Of a DNA stretch of 40,383 bases, positions 20,403 through 27,781 are shown piece after piece. Each line of letters begins with the position of its first letter. Within the stretch, counting starts at the first letter, position 1. The notes beneath the pieces were generated by a model. It was not told the origin of the DNA, made no database searches, and worked only from the letters and a program-made list of their open reading frames with translations. The translations under genes and the position numbers were made by a program. The DNA comes from DATLGB01 sp038258425 (GTDB lineage: Bacteria > Actinomycetota > Thermoleophilia > Solirubrobacterales > Solirubrobacteraceae), in assembly GCA_038258425.1 (NCBI GenBank), contig JBBSPV010000036.1:1-40383 (forward strand), read 5' to 3'.

Positions 20403-21529
20403 TCCGGGTCGCGTGGCGCACCGCCCTCGTGGGGCTGCTCGCCGGGCTCGCCCTGCTGGCGCTCGGCTCGACGCCGGCCGGCGCCCTGAGCCCCAAGCGC
20501 CCGCAGCCGGTGTTCGCCTACTACTACATCTGGTTCCAGCCGAGCTCGTGGAACCGCGGCAAGAGCGACTACCCGCTGCTCGGTCGCTACTCGAGCGACG
20601 AGACGAGCGTCATGCGCCGCCACATCCAGCTGGCCAAGGCGGCCGGCATCGACGGCTTCAACGTCTCCTGGAAGAACACGGCGCCGCTCAACGCCCGCAT
20701 GGACAAGCTCGTCCGCGTGGCCGCCGCTGAGCACTTCAAGCTCAACGTCGTCTACCAGGGCCTCGACTTCAACCGCGACCCCCTGCCGGCCTCGCGCGTC
20801 GGGGCCGACCTGCGGCTGTTCAGCTCGCGCTGGGGCCGCGCGAAGGTCTTCGAGGCCTTCGGTCGGAGGCCCGTGGTGATCCTCACCGGCACGTGGCGGT
20901 TCACGCGCGGCGAGCTCGCCACGATCCTCGACCCGGTGCGCCCGACGCTGCGCGTGCTCGCCACGGAGCGCAACGCCCGCGACTACGAGGAGAAGGCCGA
21001 CCTGTTCGAGGGCGACGCCTACTACTGGGGCGCCGCGAACCCGGAGACCTTCCCGGACTACCGCGGCAAGCTGCGCGAGATGGGCCGGGCCGTCCACGCC
21101 CACGGCGGCCTGTGGATCGCCCCGGCCGCGCCGGGCTTCAACGCGCGCGGGGTCGGCGGGACGTCGCTCGTGCCGCGCCGCGGCGGCCGGACGCTGCGCA
21201 CGCAGCTCGACGCCGCCATGCGCTCGAGCCCGGACGCCGTCGGGCTCATCTCCTGGAACGAGTTCAGCGAGAACACGCAGGTCGAGCCGAGCCAGAAGCT
21301 CGGCACCTCGGCCCTGAAGGTCGTCGCCGACGTGCTCGGCGCTCACTTCGTGGTGCGCGACGACCTGGACTCGAGCAGCGCCACGAGCCCGCAGGCGAGC
21401 GGGCTGAGGGCGATCCCGGCGCTCATCGCGTTCTTCGTGCTCAGCGGCCTGGCCATCGTGCTCCTGCGCCGCCGCGGCGACCGGCGGGCCGGCGGCCAGC
21501 GGTCCGGCCGGGCCGTCGACGAGTACTAG
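20399..21529 (+). CDS. GH99-like glycosidase, secreted and membrane-anchored
   Basis: A 376-residue exported protein with a signal peptide (1-29), a catalytic barrel and a C-terminal helix (about 340-360). FAYYYIWFQPSSWNR near the start and AKAAGIDGFNVSWK are typical of GH99 endo-alpha-mannosidase/mannanase-like proteins. The signature SWNEFSENTQVEPS corresponds to the family's WNEWHEG..IEP block. Both acidic residues of the catalytic pair are kept (E288, E291), although the Trp and His-Glu-Gly around them are changed. It is the last gene of the overlapping operon. The likely substrate is an alpha-mannan-type surface glycan, but the changed signature means specificity is uncertain. Confidence 0.75.
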   Translation: MIRVAWRTALVGLLAGLALLALGSTPAGALSPKRPQPVFAYYYIWFQPSSWNRGKSDYPLLGRYSSDETSVMRRHIQLAKAAGIDGFNVSWKNTAPLNARMDKLVRVAAAEHFKLNVVYQGLDFNRDPLPASRVGADLRLFSSRWGRAKVFEAFGRRPVVILTGTWRFTRGELATILDPVRPTLRVLATERNARDYEEKADLFEGDAYYWGAANPETFPDYRGKLREMGRAVHAHGGLWIAPAAPGFNARGVGGTSLVPRRGGRTLRTQLDAAMRSSPDAVGLISWNEFSENTQVEPSQKLGTSALKVVADVLGAHFVVRDDLDSSSATSPQASGLRAIPALIAFFVLSGLAIVLLRRRGDRRAGGQRSGRAVDEY

Positions 21530-21587
21530 CCCGACACCACTTCTTCACAGAACCCTCAGGTGGGCGGTCTACCGTCCGGCCCATGCT

Positions 21588-21661
21588 GGACTGTGAAAGG
21601 CATGTTCCGGGAAACAGGTGCGTAAAGGACTCTCCCTCGAGAGCCGATAGAGAGGCAGTCT
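21588..21661 (+). ncRNA. Possible structured leader RNA upstream of an unknown gene
   Basis: The 145 bases before the gene at 21675 are less GC-rich than their surroundings and can fold into nested stems. gactg (21589-21593) pairs with cagtc (21656-21660). Inside are tgtt/aaca (21603-21606 with 21613-21616) and ctctc/gagag (21630-21634 with 21639-21643). A TACCGT hexamer at about 21570 could be a -10 element. No known riboswitch consensus was matched. Confidence 0.3.
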
Positions 21662-21674
21662 GAGGACTCGCCGC

Positions 21675-22277
21675 ATGTCGGACCTTCGCCAAGACATCTC
21701 CTCCTTCGATCCCGAGGTCGCCCCCGACCTGATCGCCCCCGTCCACGCCTTCCGCGACTGGCGGATCGGCGAGTACGGGCTCCTCGAGTCGCTGCGGGCG
21801 GGACAGCTCTGGACGACGCCGGTGCAGCAGGCGCAGTGTCACCCGCAGACGCTCGAGGACTTCGCGCGCGAGCGCCACGCGGCGCCCGCCACCGACTGCA
21901 CCTGCGGCATCCACTGCTACTTCCGGCCCGACCCGGACTTCTGCCGCACGGACTTCCGCGGGGTGACGGGCATCGTCACCGCCTGGGGCCGCCTCGAGGT
22001 CCACGCCAACGGCCTGCGGGCCCAGTACGTCCAGGTCCAGGCGCTCGGGACCTACCAGCGCTGGACCCGGCGCCAGAAGGACCTCGCGGCGCAGGTGGCC
22101 GACGAGCTCGGCGTCGAGCTCATCGACGTCTTCGAGCTCGAGGCCGCGGCCCCGGCCTTCGGTGCGGCCATGCCCCGCGTCCTCACGCCGGACGCCGACG
22201 CCGCGATGCGGAGAGTCCCGCGGACCCGGCGGCGACCGCTGGTGCCGCCGGTGCGGTCCCTGGTCGTCGGCGCCTGA
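21675..22277 (+). CDS. Conserved-looking soluble protein of unknown function
   Basis: Function not recognised. It has 200 residues with no signal peptide or membrane helix. A cysteine-rich centre (CTCGIHCYF, with another Cys in DFCRTDFRG) is followed by GIVTAWGRLEVHANGLRAQYVQV. The pattern 'PVHAFRDWRI..GLLESL..GQLWTTPVQQAQC' through CTCGIHCYF resembles a family seen in actinobacteria with no assigned role. The cysteines could bind a metal. The C-terminus is arginine-rich. The ATG at 21675 has gagga about 9 bases upstream. It stands alone between the glycan operon and rpsL, preceded by the possible structured leader. Confidence 0.7.
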   Translation: MSDLRQDISSFDPEVAPDLIAPVHAFRDWRIGEYGLLESLRAGQLWTTPVQQAQCHPQTLEDFARERHAAPATDCTCGIHCYFRPDPDFCRTDFRGVTGIVTAWGRLEVHANGLRAQYVQVQALGTYQRWTRRQKDLAAQVADELGVELIDVFELEAAAPAFGAAMPRVLTPDADAAMRRVPRTRRRPLVPPVRSLVVGA

Positions 22278-22289
22278 GCGCCCAGGCGC
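22270..22289 (+). terminator. Short hairpin overlapping the stop codon
   Basis: gcgcctg (22270-22276) pairs with caggcgc (22283-22289) around a 6-base loop. The stop codon of the preceding gene lies in and beside the first arm. No T tract follows. It is a plausible but weak terminator before rpsL. Confidence 0.4.
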
Positions 22290-22433
22290 GAGGTGCCGGT
22301 GCTCGCCGGCGTGCTCGGGGAGCGGGCGGAGGTGTTCGGCGCGGTCGCCCTGGTGCTGCGTGCCTCGGAGCGCTTCGTCGCCGAGCCCGAGGCCGCGGCG
22401 TAGCGCGGTCCCGCTGCTACCCTCGTCGCTCGC
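22278..22433. other. Gap before rpsL
   Basis: A 156-base stretch with one small open frame (22293-22403, 36 codons from GTG) that has no recognisable product. The 3' end holds the rpsL promoter candidate. Nothing else was seen. Confidence 0.5.
22418..22423 (+). promoter_or_regulatory. -10-like TACCCT directly upstream of rpsL
   Basis: ctgcTACCCTcg lies with only ten bases between the hexamer and the rpsL ATG, and there is no purine-rich ribosome-binding site. If it is the -10 element, the transcript would begin within about four bases of the start codon and be leaderless or nearly so. No good -35 is seen. Confidence 0.45.
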
Positions 22434-22829
22434 ATGCCCACGACTTCCCAGCTCGTCCGCAAGGGACGCACCCCGAAGACCAAGAAGGTCGCCACTCCAG
22501 GCCTCAAGGTCGGTCAGGGGCGCAAGAAGAAGGTCGCCGCGCCGCAGAAGCGCGGCGTGTGCACCCGCGTCTACACGGCGACGCCGAAGAAGCCGAACTC
22601 GGCGCTGCGCAAGGTCTGCCGCGTGCGGCTGACCAACCAGATGGAGGTCACGGCCTACATCCCGGGGGAGGGGCACAACCTGCAGGAGCACTCCGTCGTG
22701 CTCGTCCGCGGCGGCCGCGTCAAGGACCTGCCGGGCGTCCGCTACAAGGTTGTGCGCGGCACGCTGGACGCCTCGGGCGTCTCGAACCGCAAGAAGGCGC
22801 GCTCGACCTATGGCGTGAAGGCCAAGTAG
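22434..22829 (+). CDS. rpsL: 30S ribosomal protein S12
   Basis: A 131-residue decoding-centre protein. TPKKPNSALRKVCRVRLTN and VKDLPGVRYKVVRG are the universally conserved loops. The lysines altered in streptomycin resistance elsewhere are wild type here. Compared with E. coli S12, nine extra residues (a basic KVGQGRKKK-type stretch) lie before the invariant PQKRGVC. The start follows a TACCCT element with no ribosome-binding site. It heads the str operon, but only rpsG follows; fusA and tuf are displaced by about 9 kb. Confidence 0.98.
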   Translation: MPTTSQLVRKGRTPKTKKVATPGLKVGQGRKKKVAAPQKRGVCTRVYTATPKKPNSALRKVCRVRLTNQMEVTAYIPGEGHNLQEHSVVLVRGGRVKDLPGVRYKVVRGTLDASGVSNRKKARSTYGVKAK

Positions 22830-22882
22830 CGAAGCGGTCTCGGTAACTCCATGTGCAATTCGAACGAAGTGAGGATGCAGTA

Positions 22883-23353
22883 GTGCCGCGCCGCTCCGCC
22901 GCGACGATCCGGGCGATCGAGCCCGACGCCCTGCACCGGTCCAAGCTCGTCTCGCAGATCATCAACAAGGTGATGCTCGACGGGAAGAAGTCGACGGCCG
23001 AGCGGATCGTCTACGACGCGATGTCGATCATCGCCGAGCGCACGGGCAAGGAGCCCGTGGAGTACCTCGAGCAGTCCGTCAAGGCGCTCACGCCCCAGCT
23101 CGAGGTCCGTCCCCGCCGCGTCGGCGGCGCGACCTACCAGGTGCCCGTCGAGGTGCCGCCGCGCCGCGCCCGGACCCTCGCCGTCCGCTGGCTCGTCCTC
23201 TTCGCCCGCCAGCGCCGCGAGAAGTCGATGTCGCAGCGGCTGGCCAACGAGCTGATGGACGTCCAGTCCCAGCAGGGCGGCGCCTACAAGCGCAAGGACG
23301 ACATCTTCCGCATGGCGCAGGCCAACAAGGCCTTCGCCCACTACCGCTGGTAG
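22883..23353 (+). CDS. rpsG: 30S ribosomal protein S7
   Basis: A 156-residue protein of standard bacterial length that nucleates assembly of the 30S head. VPRRSAATIRAIEPDALH at the start, NKVMLDGKKSTAERIVYDA and the C-terminal FAHYRW are all typical. The GTG at 22883 is preceded by GTGAGG with about 8 bases of spacing; the in-frame ATG at 22853 would add an untypical leader. Its last 13 bases overlap the end of an opposing gene. fusA would normally follow here. Confidence 0.98.
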   Translation: MPRRSAATIRAIEPDALHRSKLVSQIINKVMLDGKKSTAERIVYDAMSIIAERTGKEPVEYLEQSVKALTPQLEVRPRRVGGATYQVPVEVPPRRARTLAVRWLVLFARQRREKSMSQRLANELMDVQSQQGGAYKRKDDIFRMAQANKAFAHYRW

Positions 23354-23808
23354 CCCGTCCGGTCGCGCTCGCGCGGCACACCATCGCGCGGCCCGGCCAC
23401 GAGGATGCCGCCCGCCGCCACGAGCAGGACCAGCGCTCCGGCCGTCTCGAGCTTGAAGCCGACGCCACCGCGCGCCCGCGCCCGCTCGAACGCCTCGCCG
23501 TAGCGCCCCGTCCGCCCGATCGCCGGCAGGTCCACCGCGAGCGCGACGACGAGCGCGGCCACAGCCAGTACCGCGAGGCCGCGGGCCGCGGGCCGCGAGC
23601 CGCCGAGCGTCGCGCCGGCGGCGAACACCGCGGCGGCGAGCGCGAGGACGAGCAGCGCGTAGCCGTGGTGGGCGCCGACCGACTGGTGCGCGACGGTGAC
23701 CGCGTGGACCCGGATCGCGTAGAGATCGGCGAACTCGGCCGCGACCAGCAGCGCGCATCCCGCCAGCGCGAGTCCGAGAAGCGCGTGACGTCGCGTGGGC
23801 GCCGGCAT
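23341..23808 (-). CDS. Four-helix membrane protein of unknown function
   Basis: Not recognised. A 155-residue protein with four hydrophobic helices (about 9-27, 47-67, 76-95 and 119-137). The loop between helices three and four contains GRTGRYGEAFERAR. The ATG at 23808 places the first helix right at the N-terminus, as expected; upstream in-frame codons give a non-membrane leader. Its stop lies inside the end of rpsG on the other strand, so the two genes converge with a 13-base overlap and no room for a terminator between them. Confidence 0.65.
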   Translation of the reverse strand: MPAPTRRHALLGLALAGCALLVAAEFADLYAIRVHAVTVAHQSVGAHHGYALLVLALAAAVFAAGATLGGSRPAARGLAVLAVAALVVALAVDLPAIGRTGRYGEAFERARARGGVGFKLETAGALVLLVAAGGILVAGPRDGVPRERDRTGYQR

Positions 23809-23846
23809 GGCCCGGCATTGAACCCGATCGCCGCCGGAATGGCCGC

Positions 23847-23852
23847 TACCCT
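23847..23852 (+). promoter_or_regulatory. -10-like TACCCT upstream of the second envelope operon
   Basis: ccgcTACCCTtc closely matches the element before rpsL. It lies 95 bases upstream of the GTG at 23948 and just outside the start of the divergent membrane protein gene. A TTGAAC at 23818 is too far away (23-base spacer) for a standard -35. Confidence 0.4.
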
Positions 23853-23947
23853 TCCCCGGTCGAACCGTTCGGTGCCCCAGAAGGCCTGGCGAAGCCGTCC
23901 GCTCCCCTGCACCGACCCGCCGAGCCCACCCCGAAGGAGACCGGCCT

Positions 23948-24208
23948 GTGACCACCATTCTCGCCTACCTCGATCCTGGCTCCAGCAGCATGATCGTCCA
24001 GATGCTGCTGGGCGGCGTCGCCGCCGCGGGCGTCGCGCTGAAGCTCTACTGGCGCCGGTTCCTCAAGCTGCTGCACATCCGCAAGGACGACCCGGAAGAG
24101 GGCCTGTACCCGACGGAGGCCGACACGGGCGGGCAGTCCTCCAGCCGGGTCAACGGCACGCCGCACGCCGACGCGGAGCAGCGGCCGGTCGAGTCGGGCA
24201 AGCGCTGA
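23948..24208 (+). CDS. Small membrane protein with YLDPGS motif
   Basis: An 86-residue protein with one membrane helix (about 16-33) after a short exposed LAYLDPGSSSMIVQ, then a charged hydrophilic tail. Small proteins with an A-Y-[IL]-D-P-G-S motif are often found next to surface-polysaccharide and sulfatase-like genes, but no function is known to me. The GTG at 23948 follows AAGGAG (23934-23939) with good spacing. The methyltransferase gene begins 4 bases after its stop, so it opens the operon 23948-29910. Confidence 0.75.
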   Translation: MTTILAYLDPGSSSMIVQMLLGGVAAAGVALKLYWRRFLKLLHIRKDDPEEGLYPTEADTGGQSSSRVNGTPHADAEQRPVESGKR

Positions 24209-24212
24209 GCCG

Positions 24213-25613
24213 GTGGCAGACCTCACCGCGCTGGCTGAGCCGGGGTCCTTCCGCGACCGCGACAGCCGGGTCTTCGTCACGCCGAGTGGGGTCTACCGAG
24301 CGCTGAGCGCGCGCGGGCTGGAGGACTTCGAGGCGCTCGCCGCCACCGGGCTGTTCACCCGGGCCACAGAGGACGGCAAGCTCGTGCGCACGCGGCTTGT
24401 CGACCAGCCGGCGCCGCCCGGACTGCTCCCCGAGCCACCCGCCGGCGTGCTCGAGCACGAGCGGCTCCCGTTCATCACGTATCCGTACGAGTGGACGTTC
24501 GGGATGCTGCGCGACGCCGCGCTGCTGCACCTCGAGCTCATCGACGCCGCCATGGACGAGGGGCTCACGATGAAGGACGCGAGCCCGTACAACGTCCAGT
24601 TCCTCGGCGCCAGGCCGGTGTTCGCCGACCTCGGCTCGTTCGAGCCGCTGCGCCGCGACGAGCCGTGGATCGGCTACCGCCAGTTCTGCACGCTGTTCCT
24701 CTATCCGCTGATGCTGCAGGCCTACCGCGACGTGGACTTCCAGCCCTTCCTGCGCGGATCGCTGGAGGGCATCACGCCGCCGGAGGCCGCCGCGCTGCTG
24801 CCGCGCCGCGGCCACGGCGTGCTCACCCACGTGCGCCTGCACGCCCGGCTCGAGCGCCGCCAAGGCGACGAGTCCGTGCGCGAGGTGCGCAAGGAGATGT
24901 CCTCGGCCGGCTTCAAGTCCGAGATCGTGCGAGCCAACCTGCGCAAGATGCACAAGCTCGTCTCCGGGCTGGACTGGCGCACGCCGAGCACGGCGTGGAC
25001 GGACTACGGTGACAACAACCGCGGCTACGACGCCGAGGACCGCGACGCCAAGGAGGCGTTCGTGCGGGCCGTCGCCGCGCGGGTCGCGCCGCGGCTGGCG
25101 TGGGACCTCGGCACCAACGACGGCGTCTTCGCCCGCATCGCCGCCGAGCACGCCGGGCTCGTGGTGGCCTCAGACTTCGACCACGCGACGGTGGAGCACC
25201 TCTACCGCGAGCTCGGGCGCGAGGGCGACCGCACCATCCTGCCGCTCGTCATCGACGTCTGCGACCCCTCGCCGGCGCGCGGCTGGCGCAACGCGGAGCG
25301 CCAGACGCTCGAGGAGCGCGGCCGGCCGGAGCTCACGCTGAGCCTCGCGCTGCTGCACCACCTCTCCATCACGCGCAACGTCCCCGTGCGCGAGCTCGTC
25401 GACTGGCTCGCATCGCTCGGCGGCACCCACGTCGTCGAGTTCCCGCTGCGCGAGGACCCGATGGTCCAGCGCCTGCTGGCCGCCAAGCGCGACGAGAGCC
25501 ATCCGGACTGGGACCTCGCGCACTTCGAGGCGTGCCTCGGCGAGCGCTTCGAGGTCCTCCGGCGCGAGGCGCTCGGCACCCGGGTGCTGTTCGAGGCCGC
25601 GGTCCGGGACTGA
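24213..25613 (+). CDS. NoeA-like SAM-dependent methyltransferase
   Basis: A 466-residue cytosolic protein. The C-terminal half (about 285-460) is a Rossmann methyltransferase with the SAM-binding WDLGTNDGVFARIA (297-310) and an acidic end of strand two (VASDFDH). Similar proteins are annotated as nodulation protein NoeA-like. The N-terminal half has KDASPYNVQF (121-130) followed by PVFADLGSFEP (135-145). This resembles the catalytic-loop Asp/Asn and DFG-like metal motif of kinase-fold proteins. GTG start 4 bases after the small membrane protein; its stop overlaps the next ATG. Its target may be the glycan handled by its neighbours. Confidence 0.8.
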   Translation: MADLTALAEPGSFRDRDSRVFVTPSGVYRALSARGLEDFEALAATGLFTRATEDGKLVRTRLVDQPAPPGLLPEPPAGVLEHERLPFITYPYEWTFGMLRDAALLHLELIDAAMDEGLTMKDASPYNVQFLGARPVFADLGSFEPLRRDEPWIGYRQFCTLFLYPLMLQAYRDVDFQPFLRGSLEGITPPEAAALLPRRGHGVLTHVRLHARLERRQGDESVREVRKEMSSAGFKSEIVRANLRKMHKLVSGLDWRTPSTAWTDYGDNNRGYDAEDRDAKEAFVRAVAARVAPRLAWDLGTNDGVFARIAAEHAGLVVASDFDHATVEHLYRELGREGDRTILPLVIDVCDPSPARGWRNAERQTLEERGRPELTLSLALLHHLSITRNVPVRELVDWLASLGGTHVVEFPLREDPMVQRLLAAKRDESHPDWDLAHFEACLGERFEVLRREALGTRVLFEAAVRD

Positions 25614-27781
25614 TGGCCTCGACGGCCCAGCGGTCGGCCCGCGAGCGCGAGGCCGCGCACCCCGACGGCCAGGCGGGGGAGTGGCCGCCGCTGTGGCTCG
25701 CCGGCCTGCATCTCGCCGCGCTGTGGGCGCTCGCCTTCGTGCAGCCCGTCTTCGGGCTGCTCGGTGACGCGCCGGCCTTCTTCGTCGCCCGCGACAACAC
25801 GCCGGGGGACATCCTCATCTTCGCGTTCGGCTTGGCGCTGCTGCCGCCCCTGGTCCTCACGGCGATCGTCTGGCTCGCGGGGCTCGTCCACCGCCGCCTG
25901 GGCCGCGCCGTCCTGCTGCTCTTCGTCGCCCTGCTCGCCGCGACGCTGCTCGGCCAGGTGATCAAGGGCCTGAGCCCGAGCGGCGCCGTGATCATCCCGG
26001 TGGCGCTCGTGCTCGGCGGCCTGGCGGCGCTGGCCTACGCGCGGTTCGCGCCGCTGCGCTCCCTGCTCTCGGTTCTGAGCCCGGCGCCGATCGTCATCCT
26101 CGCCCTGCTGCTCGTCTTCTCGCCGGTGTCCGACCTCGTGTTCCGCTCGGGGGACGGCGCCAAGGCCGCGGGCCCGGGCACGACCTCCAAGACGCCCGTC
26201 GTGCTGATGATCTTCGACGAGCTCCCGACGATCTCCCTGATGAAGGCCGACAAGTCGGTCGACGCTCGCCGCTACCCGAACTTCGCGCGGCTGGCGGGCG
26301 CCAGCACGTGGTATCGCAACGCGACCTCCGTCTCCGACGGCACCTACGTCGCCGTGCCCGCGATCCTCACGGGCCTGCGCCCGAGCGCTGAGCTGCCCAC
26401 CTCGCGCTCCTACAGCAAGAGCCTCTTCAGCCTGCTCGGCAAGCCCTACCGCCAGTACGACCAGGAGCCGATCACCAAGGTCTGCCCGCCCACCCTCTGC
26501 GCCCCGCGCGAGCGCCCGCCGCAGCGGACGCGGCTGAAGAACCTCGCCCGCGACCTCAAGGTCGTCGAGGGCCGGCTGCTGCTGCCGGAGAAGCTCGCCG
26601 ACGACCTGCCGCCGATCGATCGCGACTGGGAGGACTTCGCCACCGACGACGGCGACGCCGGACTCAAGAGCGCGGCCAAGGGCTCGGGCTCCACCTCCGC
26701 CGGCGGCGAGCCGAAGGGGGCGATCACCTCCATCGCCGGCACGGACATCCCGTCCCAGCGCGTCAAGGCCGGCCGGGCGGTCGTGGACACCATGCGCCCG
26801 CTGGAGCGTGGCGCGCTGTGGATGGTGCACTACGTCATCCCCCACGTGCCGTGGCGCTTCTTGCCCAACGGCGCCCAGTACGTCGTCGACGGCCCGACGA
26901 TCCCCGACCTCTACGACCAGACCTGGGGCAAGAACGCGTTCCTGCAGCTCCAGGCCCAGCAGCGCGACTTCCTCATGACGCAGTTCGCCGACAACCTGCT
27001 CGGCGAGGCGATCGACAAGATGAAGCGCAGCGGGCTGTGGGACAAGGCGCTGTTCATCGTCGTGGCCGACCACGGCGGCGCCTTCGGGAAGCGCTCCTCG
27101 CGCCGGCCCGTCACCCGGGAGAACTTCGGCGCCATCGCGGGCATCCCGATGTTCGTCAAGCTCCCGGGCCAGAAGACCGGCAAGGTCTCCGAGACCTTCA
27201 CGACGACCATGGACGTCGTCCCGACCGTCGCCAAGACGCTCGGGATCAAGACGAACTGGAAGTTCGACGGCCTCCCGGTCGACGAGCCGCACACGGCGAA
27301 GCTCCTGCGCCAGCGCAACGGGCGCGAGGCGAAGCTCGTCGGCCTCACGCCGCGCCAGTTCGAGCGCAACCGCGACGCGCGCCTGGCCCGGCAGTCGCGG
27401 GCCTTCGCGCCCGGGAACGCAAGCCTGTGGCGGATCGGGCCGCGGCCGGACCTGCTCGGCCGGCCCGCTGGGTCGCTGCGCGCGACGGCCGGCGGCGGGC
27501 GGTCGGCGCGGATCGCCAACCGCGGCCTGTACCGGCGGGTGCGGCCGGCCTCCGGCGTCATCCCGGTCTACGTCGCCGGCACGACGAACGTCCCCGACGG
27601 CACCGACCTCGTCCTCGCGGTCAACGGCCGCATCCGCGCGACGGGCAAGAGCTACACCTATCAGGGCGACCACCGCTTCTCGCTCGTGGTGCCGCCGAGC
27701 AGCCTCCGGCGCGGACGCAACCGGCTCGAGCTCTTCGGCCTGACCGGCGGAGGAGCCCAGTCGATCGCGAGGGTGGGGTGA
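25613..27781 (+). CDS. Membrane-bound sulfatase/alkaline-phosphatase superfamily protein
   Basis: A 722-residue protein. Residues 25-180 contain about four to five membrane helices. An extracytoplasmic hydrolase/transferase domain follows (about 195-600), with VVLMIFDELP (first metal aspartate), GTYVAVPAILTG around the expected nucleophile, HYVIPHVPW and VADHGG (metal ligands). There is no sulfatase CxPxR motif, so it is more likely a phosphotransferase or phosphatase than a sulfatase. A beta-rich domain of about 120 residues ends the protein. The ATG shares a base with the upstream stop. A role in adding or removing phospho-groups on surface glycans is an inference from context. Confidence 0.82.
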   Translation: MASTAQRSAREREAAHPDGQAGEWPPLWLAGLHLAALWALAFVQPVFGLLGDAPAFFVARDNTPGDILIFAFGLALLPPLVLTAIVWLAGLVHRRLGRAVLLLFVALLAATLLGQVIKGLSPSGAVIIPVALVLGGLAALAYARFAPLRSLLSVLSPAPIVILALLLVFSPVSDLVFRSGDGAKAAGPGTTSKTPVVLMIFDELPTISLMKADKSVDARRYPNFARLAGASTWYRNATSVSDGTYVAVPAILTGLRPSAELPTSRSYSKSLFSLLGKPYRQYDQEPITKVCPPTLCAPRERPPQRTRLKNLARDLKVVEGRLLLPEKLADDLPPIDRDWEDFATDDGDAGLKSAAKGSGSTSAGGEPKGAITSIAGTDIPSQRVKAGRAVVDTMRPLERGALWMVHYVIPHVPWRFLPNGAQYVVDGPTIPDLYDQTWGKNAFLQLQAQQRDFLMTQFADNLLGEAIDKMKRSGLWDKALFIVVADHGGAFGKRSSRRPVTRENFGAIAGIPMFVKLPGQKTGKVSETFTTTMDVVPTVAKTLGIKTNWKFDGLPVDEPHTAKLLRQRNGREAKLVGLTPRQFERNRDARLARQSRAFAPGNASLWRIGPRPDLLGRPAGSLRATAGGGRSARIANRGLYRRVRPASGVIPVYVAGTTNVPDGTDLVLAVNGRIRATGKSYTYQGDHRFSLVVPPSSLRRGRNRLELFGLTGGGAQSIARVG

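Noticed and set aside
21588..21661. Cyclic-di-GMP (GEMM-I) riboswitch
   Set aside because: Some purine-rich segments look similar, but the order of conserved boxes and the tetraloop receptor do not match.
22293..22403. 36-codon open frame before rpsL
   Set aside because: No ribosome-binding site, no recognisable motif, and it runs into the rpsL promoter region.
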